Origin: CAMDBL01 sp964498125
GTDB lineage: Bacteria > Pseudomonadota > Alphaproteobacteria > Rhizobiales > Hyphomicrobiaceae
Assembly (NCBI GenBank): GCA_964498125.1
Contig: CAZCGE010000069.1
Span: 1 to 27,067 of the forward strand
Direction: 5' to 3'
DNA: 27,067 nucleotides
The translations under genes were made by a program, and so were the position numbers. A model generated the notes under the pieces. The model was not told the origin of the DNA, did not search any database, and worked only from the letters and a program-made list of their open reading frames with translations. This document shows, piece by piece, positions 1 to 6,528 of this stretch. The stretch's first letter is position 1, and the number at the start of each line of letters is the position of its first letter.

Positions 1-56
1 GTGAGTGAGGCGGCAGCCATGAACATGACGGCCAGTGCAATCTTCAGAACGCGCAT
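1..56 (-). CDS. Partial exported protein (signal peptide only)
   Basis: Only the first 18 or so codons are present; the gene runs off the left edge. The visible N-terminus (MRVLKIALAVMFMAAASLT-like) has a basic start followed by a hydrophobic Ala/Met/Val stretch, as in a Sec signal peptide. A GGAGAG Shine-Dalgarno sequence lies a few bases upstream of the ATG, which supports this start. The mature protein and therefore the function cannot be judged. Confidence 0.6.
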   Translation of the reverse strand, partial: MRVLKIALAVMFMAAASL

Positions 57-300
57 CGTTTCTCTCCTTTGATACCTCGGGAGGGCGAAACGGCGGCTTA
101 GCAGATCGTGTCTCCGCCCTTCCCCCCATGTTTGCTTTAACCAAAACGAAAAGCTGGCGCAATCATTGTTGAACTCGCCTGTGGGCGCCACGCCTGAAAG
201 TTTGGCTGTTTGCGGCTTGCGCGATGGCGTTTCCTGACCTCCTGTGCCCCGTGCGCCACAGTCTTGGGCTCGATAGTCACAACATCCGAATGTTGCCAGC
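57..300. other. Intergenic stretch without a recognised gene
   Basis: The 244 bases between the partial exported gene and the HupE/UreJ-like gene hold the ribosome-binding site of the partial gene at the left end. I see no convincing ORF, strong hairpin or RNA gene in the rest. The promoter of the partial gene probably lies here. Confidence 0.5.
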
Positions 301-1440
301 CTAAGCCTCGATCATGCGCTCGATCGTCCAGTAGGCGCCGATCAGGGCAATCGCCGCCGACACCGGCCAGACCACGCGATGGCGATACCATGTCCGGCCG
401 CTGAACCAGGCGCCGACCAGCACCCAGGCCAAGGCGATAACGGCGAGCTGGCCACCCTCGACGCCAATGTTGAAGGCCGCAAGACCCAGCGCATAGTCGG
501 CGCGCGGCAGGCCCACCTCCTGCAGAACGCCAGCGAAACCCAAGCCGTGCAGCAGGCCGAAGCCGAACACGATCAGCGGCCGCCACGGCGTCAGGTTGGG
601 CGTCAGCAGGTTCTCGACGGCGACGTAGACGATCGACACCGCGATCAAAGGCTCGACCAGGGAAGGCGACAGGGTGACGATGCCATAAAGACCCAGCGCC
701 AGTGTGATCGAGTGGGCCACCGTGAAGGCCGTCACCTGCACCAACAGTGGCCGCAACCGTGCGCTCAGGAAAAACAGCCCGAGCACGAACAGGATGTGAT
801 CGAGCCCCTTGGGCAGAATGTGGGTGAAGCCGATCGCCGCATATTCCGCAAACAGCAGGAGCGCAACCTTGGCCGTGGCGCCGCCCACCGGCACGGGCTC
901 GCTGGTCTCTCCGTCCCTGAGCCAGCCAACCGCCACCACTTCGCCCGAGGCGCTCCGCGTCCGCAGCACGCTCGATCCATTGCGGCTCGGATACGTCCAC
1001 TGGAAGGTGCTGGCCCCAGCTGGCGGCGTCCCCGCCAGTCGCAGCGTGGCGATGCGGGCAAGGCTCGCTTCGTGGACATCGGGCACCGCGACCGATGCCA
1101 GATCGAGGCGCACGCGCGTGCCGTCGAAGGCGGCGCTGAGACCATCCAGCCAGGTTGGCGCGAACGCCCTGAAGCGCTCGGCCAGCGCATCGGGTGGCAG
1201 GGCGCGCAGACTGTTGTAGGTTGCCGCCTCCGGCGCATCATTGGTGTCCTTGTGCCGCGGGCCAATGCCGGCCATCAGCGCTTCGAGGTTCGCAGTGATG
1301 CTGATCTCGACCCGATCCTGGGCCGGGAATGCGACCGTGACGATGGCAGGCCGAATCTCATGCGCGCTCGCGCTTCCACAGGCGGCTTGGACGGTGAGCA
1401 GCGCGGCCGCGACAGCCATCCAATTGTGGGAAAACCGCAT
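301..1440 (-). CDS. HupE/UreJ-family membrane protein
   Basis: A 379-residue protein with three parts. Residues 1-26 form a signal peptide ending in a likely ASA|HE cleavage site. About 150 residues of predicted extracytoplasmic domain follow. The C-terminal half has about six hydrophobic helices. The membrane part carries the motif FTHILPKGLDHILF, with the His and Asp-His spacing typical of HupE/UreJ proteins, and later a GLLHGLGFAG segment. HupE/UreJ proteins are known or suspected nickel (or other divalent metal) permeases; here the substrate is inferred, and no hydrogenase or urease gene is in view. The reading frame stays open well upstream, but the signal peptide fixes the start at 1440. 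It is divergent, with an 84-bp gap, from a DUF4198 gene, a common partner of metal-uptake systems. Confidence 0.8.
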   Translation of the reverse strand: MRFSHNWMAVAAALLTVQAACGSASAHEIRPAIVTVAFPAQDRVEISITANLEALMAGIGPRHKDTNDAPEAATYNSLRALPPDALAERFRAFAPTWLDGLSAAFDGTRVRLDLASVAVPDVHEASLARIATLRLAGTPPAGASTFQWTYPSRNGSSVLRTRSASGEVVAVGWLRDGETSEPVPVGGATAKVALLLFAEYAAIGFTHILPKGLDHILFVLGLFFLSARLRPLLVQVTAFTVAHSITLALGLYGIVTLSPSLVEPLIAVSIVYVAVENLLTPNLTPWRPLIVFGFGLLHGLGFAGVLQEVGLPRADYALGLAAFNIGVEGGQLAVIALAWVLVGAWFSGRTWYRHRVVWPVSAAIALIGAYWTIERMIEA

Positions 1441-1524
1441 GCTCAATATCCCCGTAGCTGGCGGCGTCGATCGACGGTAGGCTGCCGGCAATCTATGCCA
1501 CGAGGACGCAAGAGGCCAATACGG

Positions 1525-2367
1525 ATGCATGATCCAGCGCGCCGTCGAGCAGCGCCACAGCCGCGGCTTGTTGCCGCCTTGATGGTCGCGGGCGCCCTGC
1601 TGACCGGCAGCGCCCAATTTGCGGGACGTGCCGAGGCGCATGAATTCTGGCTCGATGTCATCGATTACAAACCCAAGGTATCGCAGTCCGTGCCGATCGT
1701 GTTTCGCAATGGCGAGCGATTCCTCGGTGACAGCTATCCGTATCTGCGCAAGAGCGCCCGCCGTTTCACCGTGATCGACAGCCGCGGCGAGCACCGCATC
1801 AAGGCGATCGAGGGCGATGATCCCGCCGCCGAATTCACGTTTGCCGTGCCTGGGCTGGCCATCGTCGTCTACCAGGGCGCACCGGAAGACGTGGTGTTCG
1901 ACACGTTCGCCAAGTTCGAGGCCAGTGCACGCAACGAAGGGCTCGATCACATCCTTGAGGCCCATCGCCAGGCGGACAAGCCAGCGGTGAAAATCAAAGA
2001 GATTTATGCCCGCTGCACCAAGGCCCTGATCAAGGTTGGCCATGGGCAGGGCAGTGACAAGGCGGTCGGCCTGCCGCTGGAGATCGTCGCCGAACGCAAC
2101 CCTTATGAGCTGGCGCCGGGCGAGGGTCTGCCGGTGCGTGTGCTGCTTGCCGGTCGTCCGCTGGCCGGCGCAACCCTGAAGGTGTTCAACCGCGCCGACC
2201 CGCTTTCGCCCCGCAGCCTCAAGACGGACGCGGACGGCCGGGCCATCGCCGAGCTGCCGCTGGCTGGCGAATATCTGCTCAATGCCGTGTACATGAGCGA
2301 GCCGGCCAAGGGCGAGAAAGCCCACTGGTCGAGCCTGTGGGCGTCGCTGACGTTTGTGAGGCAGTGA
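1525..2367 (+). CDS. DUF4198-domain periplasmic protein (metal-uptake associated)
   Basis: A 280-residue protein with a long, arginine-rich signal peptide (about residues 1-38) and a probable AEA|HEFW cleavage site, so the mature protein would begin with His. The HEFWLD start, the central beta-rich region and the C-terminal transthyretin-like part (PVRVLLAGRPLAGA, DADGRAIAELP, GEYLL) match the DUF4198/NikM-like family (Pfam PF10670), often found with nickel or cobalt transporters. The start at 1525 is chosen because AGAGG lies nine bases upstream; an in-frame ATG at 1495 has no such site. The frame is open far upstream, but that part is a shadow of the opposite gene. Divergent from the HupE/UreJ gene, so the two may share a control region. 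Metal specificity is inferred. Confidence 0.78.
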   Translation: MHDPARRRAAPQPRLVAALMVAGALLTGSAQFAGRAEAHEFWLDVIDYKPKVSQSVPIVFRNGERFLGDSYPYLRKSARRFTVIDSRGEHRIKAIEGDDPAAEFTFAVPGLAIVVYQGAPEDVVFDTFAKFEASARNEGLDHILEAHRQADKPAVKIKEIYARCTKALIKVGHGQGSDKAVGLPLEIVAERNPYELAPGEGLPVRVLLAGRPLAGATLKVFNRADPLSPRSLKTDADGRAIAELPLAGEYLLNAVYMSEPAKGEKAHWSSLWASLTFVRQ

Positions 2368-2451
2368 GGTCGATTCTGTGCGTCGGGGCCATGGAAACGT
2401 CTATGGTGACCTGACCGTGGACAGCCACTTCTCGGGCCTGCATCGGCGTGG

Positions 2452-2457
2452 CATAAT
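2452..2457 (+). promoter_or_regulatory. Probable -10 box of a leaderless MNT/HEPN operon
   Basis: CATAAT matches the -10 consensus at five of six positions and ends only six bases before the ATG at 2464. Transcription would start at or next to the A of the ATG, giving a leaderless mRNA. No Shine-Dalgarno sequence precedes the ATG, which agrees. The expected -35 position (2429-2434, TTCTCG) is a weak match. Confidence 0.4.
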
Positions 2458-2463
2458 TCATTC

Positions 2464-2784
2464 ATGAGCCTTGCAGCAATCCAGGATACGAGCGTCGAAG
2501 CCGTCACGGCTGCGATCCGCAACCATGCCCATGCGATCCGGGGCCGCGGCGTCACAGCGCTGTTTCTATACGGCTCCCGTGCCCGGCGGGACAACCGGCC
2601 AGACAGCGACCTCGACATCTATGTCGAGTACGACCGCGACAGCACCTTCTCGCTCGTCGCGCTCGCCGGCATCAAGGACCTGATCGAGGCGGTGACGGGC
2701 CTCGCCGTGCACGTCACAACCGCCAACAGCATCCCCGAGGCGAGCCGGACTCGAATCACCCGCGAAGCCGTGCAGGTCCTTTGA
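2464..2784 (+). CDS. mntA: MNT-type nucleotidyltransferase antitoxin
   Basis: A 106-residue minimal nucleotidyltransferase. The defining motif is present in full: G37-S38, ten residues, then D49-L50-D51 (GSRARRDNRPDSDLD), the nucleotide- and metal-binding site of the pol-beta superfamily. In MNT/HEPN (MntA/HepT) systems this protein AMPylates a tyrosine next to the HEPN catalytic His and so silences the toxin. Its stop codon overlaps the ATG of the HEPN gene by one base (TGATG), so the two are translationally coupled. Length is normal for the family. Translation probably starts from a leaderless message. Confidence 0.85.
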   Translation: MSLAAIQDTSVEAVTAAIRNHAHAIRGRGVTALFLYGSRARRDNRPDSDLDIYVEYDRDSTFSLVALAGIKDLIEAVTGLAVHVTTANSIPEASRTRITREAVQVL

Positions 2785-3155
2785 TGACCCCTCGACCGCC
2801 AGAGGCCTGCAGTCAGATCCTGTCGGCAATCGAGGAGATCGAAAGCTATACTGGCGACCTGGGCGAGGCGCTCATCTTGCAGGACAAAATGCGCATGCCC
2901 GCCATCGAGCGCTGTCTGCAAGTCATCACCGAGGCTGTCCGATTTCTCCCCAATGCCGATTGCGCCCGGTATCCCCACATCGAATGGAGCGCGATCGAGG
3001 GCATGGGCAACGTCCTGCGGCACGAATATTTTCAAGTGAATTCGGACGTTGTGCTGCGCGTGGTTCGTTTCGAGCTCCAACCGCTCAAGGTCGCGGTCAG
3101 CGAAATGAGCACCATCGCGCTGCGAGACGCTGAAGACCCAGATACGGATCAGTAA
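2784..3155 (+). CDS. hepT: HEPN-domain protein (HepT-like), catalytic Arg replaced
   Basis: A 123-residue all-helical protein of the HepT-like (DUF86) HEPN group, partner of the upstream MNT protein. The family RNase motif is R-x4-H-x-Y. Here the aligned stretch is G75-N-V-L-R79-H80-E-Y82: His and Tyr are kept, but the catalytic Arg position is Gly (codon GGC at 3006-3008, one change from CGC). The Tyr that MNT proteins modify is still there. On family knowledge the toxin should be weakened or inactive, unless R79 substitutes. ATG at 2784 is used because it overlaps the MNT stop; a TTG one codon earlier is possible. No other damage is seen in the gene. Confidence 0.82.
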   Translation: MTPRPPEACSQILSAIEEIESYTGDLGEALILQDKMRMPAIERCLQVITEAVRFLPNADCARYPHIEWSAIEGMGNVLRHEYFQVNSDVVLRVVRFELQPLKVAVSEMSTIALRDAEDPDTDQ

Positions 3156-3233
3156 CCGGATACGATGCTTCGGCAACCGCCGAAAATCCGCCTGAACACA
3201 AGAAATCAAGGCCAGTTGGGGAGACGTGCGACC

Positions 3234-5570
3234 ATGGCAGCAAAAAAAGCAGCAAGCGCCACGGCGTTCCACGTCGAAGAAGCCACCATCGCCGACCTGC
3301 ATGCCGCCATCAGGGGTGGCCGCACCAGCTGTGTCGATGTGATCGGCCAATACATCGCCCGCGCGCGCGCTTACAACGGCCCGTCGAGCATGCTGATGAC
3401 CAGGGACGGCAAGCCGGTCGCCGCCGTGCCGGGCACCGTCCGGGCCGGCGCACCACTGCAATTCCCCACTGACACCGTGCCAGCGTCCCAGCTGCTACCC
3501 GCTCTCGACCAATATCAGGGTCCACCGCTCGAGTTCGGCCGCATGGAGGCCACCGCCTCCGATCCGAGCGTGCATCAGCAGTTCGGCATGATCGTCGGCA
3601 TCCCGAATGCCGGTCGGGTCAATGCGCTGGCCACGCTCAACATTCGCGGCGAGCGCTCCGTCACCTGCAAGGGTGAACTCGACCGCCACCCCTCGCAGGG
3701 CCCGTTGCCGCCCGGCGCGCCACCGGTCTGCGAATTCTTCCGCCAGCAGCCGGACGCGCTCGAGCAGGCTGCCGCGCTCGACGCCAAGTATGGCCGCAAC
3801 CCCGACCTGCAGGCGCTGCCCCTCCATGGTGTCGTGTTCTCCTTCAAGGACCCGTTCGACACCAGGGACATGCGCTCCACGGGCGGTGGCGACGCCGCCT
3901 ACGACATGGATTGTCCCGCGCGCGACCACATCCTGGTCGAGCAGCTCAGGAAGAAGGGGGCCATCATCTACGCCAAGGCCGTCTGCACCGAGTACAACGG
4001 CCGCGCCGGCGATCCCGGCGGCCGGCATGAGCCGGAGAAAGTGCTGCCCTCCACGCTCGGCTACCAGCGCAGCACGTGGGGTGGCAACCCGTCGAACCCA
4101 TACGACACCACGCGCTCAGCCTCGCTCGGCTCGAGCTCCGGCTCGGCGCTGTCGGTCTCCACCAACCTCGTCATGGCGAGCCTCGGCGAGGAGACACGCG
4201 CCTCCTGCCGCGGGCCATCGAACCACAACGCCGTCTGCCTGATCCTGCCGCACAAGGCGATGATCGGCTTCGACGGTGGCGCCATCGGCGCCGACATCTA
4301 CTGTGATCGGACCGGCGTGCATGCGCGCCGCATCGCCGACTGCGCCAAGATTGTCGATGCGCTGAAAGACAAGGACACCGGCTACTACGATCCGCGCGAT
4401 CCCTACACGACGGTGCCACGCTCGTCGGTTCTCTCGACGCCCTATGCCAGCCACGTGCGCGACACCGGCAGCCGCGGCTCGCTGAAGGGTGTCCGCCTCG
4501 GCGTCGTCCGCGAGTCGATGGTGCACGCACCCGGCTCCATGACCGAGGTGCCGATCGTCACGGCCGGCGCAAATGAGATCAAGGATATTCTCGGCGACGC
4601 GCTCGGCGCCACGTTGGTCGAGTCCAGGCACCGCTGGTGGACTCCCGATCCGCAAGTCGAGAAAATGACCGTCGATTTCCAGCAGGCCTTGTGCCGCCTG
4701 GTGCCGGTGTTCATGCCTGACATCCTGTTCCGGCTGGATGGCAAGGGCGAACCGCTATTCAAGGAATTCGCCGCCGCGATCGTGCGCACCGAATTTCAGC
4801 CGGGCAGGTTTTTCGGCACCGGCGCGATGCAGCCGATGGACTACCTGGTCGGTCTGGCGGAAGGCACGATCCCACCGCCGGTCAATTTCGACATCGCCAC
4901 CATTCAGCACCAGGAGCTGGCCAACACGTTCCGCTTCCACATCTCGCAGTATCTGTCGCGCCGGGCGCAGGACTGGAAGGCGAAGGGCTATACCGAGACG
5001 TTAAGCACCTGGGCCGAGCTGAACAGACGCTCGAAGTTCTGGGGCGACGATCAGCGCTCGGCCTTCAGGAACTGGCAGGAGATCGCCGATCCGCGCAATC
5101 CGCTCGATGGCCGGCAAGGCGTCAACGAGCGCATCATGCTGCGCGAGTTGCTCAGGCGCGTCGACATGATGGTCATCCTGGAGAACAAGCTCGACGCGCT
5201 GGTGCGTGTGCATACGCCGTTCCCGCCGGGCATCATCGGCGGCGCAGGCCAGCCGGGGCTGCCGCACAATCTGACGCCGGAGTCGCTCTATGGCCCCAAT
5301 GCGGGCCTGACCGAAGTGCTGATCCCGGCCGGCTACGTGAAGACGGCATATGACCCAGTGTTCAAGCTCTCGGCCGACAGCAAGCGCTATGAGCCGACGC
5401 CGTCGACCGTGCCGACCAAGCTGCCGGAGCCCGGCCTGCCCTTCAGTCTCGTGTTCCGCGCCGAGCCCGGCATGGAGGATGTCATCCTGAAGGTCGCGTC
5501 CGCCTACGAAGCCGCCAGCATGCGCCGCGTCCCGCCGCCGGCGTTCGGGCCGGTTATGGAATCGGCGTAG
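3234..5570 (+). CDS. Amidase-signature family protein
   Basis: A 778-residue protein, longer than the usual 450-600 of amidase-signature hydrolases. The Lys / cis-Ser / Ser triad can be placed: K205 in FSFKDPFDT, S302 in the LGSSSGSA loop (residues 298-305) and S324 in GEETRASCRGPS. The family usually has DTGGSxRxP there; the two Gly are replaced by Arg-Ala. These enzymes hydrolyse amide or ester bonds; the substrate cannot be told. Overall it resembles the eukaryotic-like, fungal-type amidases more than GatA. Start at 3234: GGGGAG is ten bases upstream; the longer frame to 3165 lacks a site. No signal peptide, so cytoplasmic. It stands alone downstream of the MNT/HEPN pair, and its TAG stop lies in the left arm of a palindromic repeat. 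Confidence 0.82.
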   Translation: MAAKKAASATAFHVEEATIADLHAAIRGGRTSCVDVIGQYIARARAYNGPSSMLMTRDGKPVAAVPGTVRAGAPLQFPTDTVPASQLLPALDQYQGPPLEFGRMEATASDPSVHQQFGMIVGIPNAGRVNALATLNIRGERSVTCKGELDRHPSQGPLPPGAPPVCEFFRQQPDALEQAAALDAKYGRNPDLQALPLHGVVFSFKDPFDTRDMRSTGGGDAAYDMDCPARDHILVEQLRKKGAIIYAKAVCTEYNGRAGDPGGRHEPEKVLPSTLGYQRSTWGGNPSNPYDTTRSASLGSSSGSALSVSTNLVMASLGEETRASCRGPSNHNAVCLILPHKAMIGFDGGAIGADIYCDRTGVHARRIADCAKIVDALKDKDTGYYDPRDPYTTVPRSSVLSTPYASHVRDTGSRGSLKGVRLGVVRESMVHAPGSMTEVPIVTAGANEIKDILGDALGATLVESRHRWWTPDPQVEKMTVDFQQALCRLVPVFMPDILFRLDGKGEPLFKEFAAAIVRTEFQPGRFFGTGAMQPMDYLVGLAEGTIPPPVNFDIATIQHQELANTFRFHISQYLSRRAQDWKAKGYTETLSTWAELNRRSKFWGDDQRSAFRNWQEIADPRNPLDGRQGVNERIMLRELLRRVDMMVILENKLDALVRVHTPFPPGIIGGAGQPGLPHNLTPESLYGPNAGLTEVLIPAGYVKTAYDPVFKLSADSKRYEPTPSTVPTKLPEPGLPFSLVFRAEPGMEDVILKVASAYEAASMRRVPPPAFGPVMESA

Positions 5571-5665
5571 GTCGGGTCGAGCCCGGATACTTGATCCGGG
5601 GGAGACCCGACATGCAACGTGCATTCCGGGCCGTCGGGTCTCGCGAAGGGCTCGACCCGACCTAC
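5567..5665. repeat. Nested palindromic repeat between convergent genes
   Basis: Outer arms are perfect inverted copies: GTAGGTCGGGTCGAGCCC (5567-5584) and its complement at 5648-5665. Inside are two further hairpins: CCCGGAT/ATCCGGG (5582-5600), and GAGACCCGAC/GTCGGGTCTC (5602-5611 with 5633-5642) capped by ATGCA-ACG-TGCAT (5612-5624). The whole would fold as a three-way junction, typical of REP/BIME-like dispersed elements in proteobacteria. The TAG stops of the amidase (5568-5570) and of the redoxin gene (5664-5662) both lie in the arms. It could act as a two-way transcription terminator. Confidence 0.85.
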
Positions 5666-6318
5666 ACGCGCGGCTTCGATCCGCCACTGTGCGCATGGTC
5701 GTGATGCGCGTGATCATGATCGTGATCATGCCCACAGCAGGCGCCATCGTGGTCGTGATGATGATGCTGGTGCTCATGATCGCCGGCCGGGTCGACCAAC
5801 ACGCCGGCGAGCTTGCGCTCGATCTTGACCGAGGCATCGCGGGCGGCGTCCGCGTCGTCGATCGCCAGGCCCATGACTTCGGCGGCCAGCCGCATGTCGT
5901 CCACTTGTCCGAGATAATGCCGGCGCAACCGGCCCTGCCGGTCAAACAGCAGCATCGTCGGCGTGCCCTGCATCTCGTAGGCCGCCATGGTCTTGGGCAT
6001 CCCCTTGCCGTGGGGCTCGTCGATGCCGATCGGAAAGGACCAGCGATACTCGTGGATGAAGGCTTCCAGCGCATCGGCGGTCATCGCCTTGTGATGCTCG
6101 AACACGGTGTGCAGCCCGATCACGGCGACCTCATCCTTGCGGAATTGCTGCGACAGGCGCCGCGCCTGCGGTAGGCCATGCTCGACACAGCCCGGGCACA
6201 GCATCTGGAAGGCGATGACGACGACGACCTTGCCCTTCAGGTTCTCCAGCGACAGGGGCTCCTTGCTGTTGAACCAGCGCGTCACCGACAGTGCCGGCGG
6301 CTTTTCGGGATCGAACAT
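5662..6318 (-). CDS. Redoxin (AhpC/TSA-TlpA fold) with His-rich metal-binding tail
   Basis: A 218-residue protein. Residues 1-165 form a thioredoxin/peroxiredoxin fold: a CPGC motif (C41, C44) in FQMLCPGCVEHG after the first strand, and a cis-Pro site in MQGTPTMLLFDRQG. Residues 176-218 are a tail with 15 His, many Asp and a Cys-Cys pair (GACCGHDHDHDH), which should bind Zn, Ni, Cu or similar ions. No signal peptide, so probably cytosolic. AAAGGA eight bases upstream supports the start. Likely a thiol-disulfide or peroxide-reducing enzyme with metal storage or sensing; the role is inferred. Both active-site cysteines are ordinary codons (TGC, TGT). Convergent with the amidase gene across a shared palindrome; the reading frame ends inside it. 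Confidence 0.78.
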   Translation of the reverse strand: MFDPEKPPALSVTRWFNSKEPLSLENLKGKVVVVIAFQMLCPGCVEHGLPQARRLSQQFRKDEVAVIGLHTVFEHHKAMTADALEAFIHEYRWSFPIGIDEPHGKGMPKTMAAYEMQGTPTMLLFDRQGRLRRHYLGQVDDMRLAAEVMGLAIDDADAARDASVKIERKLAGVLVDPAGDHEHQHHHHDHDGACCGHDHDHDHAHHDHAHSGGSKPRV

Positions 6319-6528
6319 GGAAAATCCTTTCTACTGCCGCCGCAGCCTGGCGGGGTACGGGCCACCGATTTAACGGTTGAGCGTGATAGGCACAAGCCGG
6401 CGACTTGAACGGCATCGCCGATGCGACGTCCATCACGGTCGACGACGTCTTGGTGTTGTCGGCCACCTGCCCGGTTGCAGCGTCGTCATCGGCTCTGGAG
6501 GCATCCAGCGACGATTGCCGGCACCCAT

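Noticed and set aside
379..1524. A long N-terminal extension of the DUF4198 protein
   Set aside because: It is the antisense shadow of the HupE/UreJ gene and would bury the signal peptide; the good ribosome-binding site is at 1511-1515.
301..2325. A 674-residue minus-strand protein including the HupE/UreJ part
   Set aside because: The N-terminal 295 residues are the antisense shadow of the DUF4198 gene; the real protein starts with a signal peptide at 1440.
5662..6318. A Sec residue in the CPGC site of the redoxin
   Set aside because: Both positions are ordinary Cys codons (TGC and TGT).
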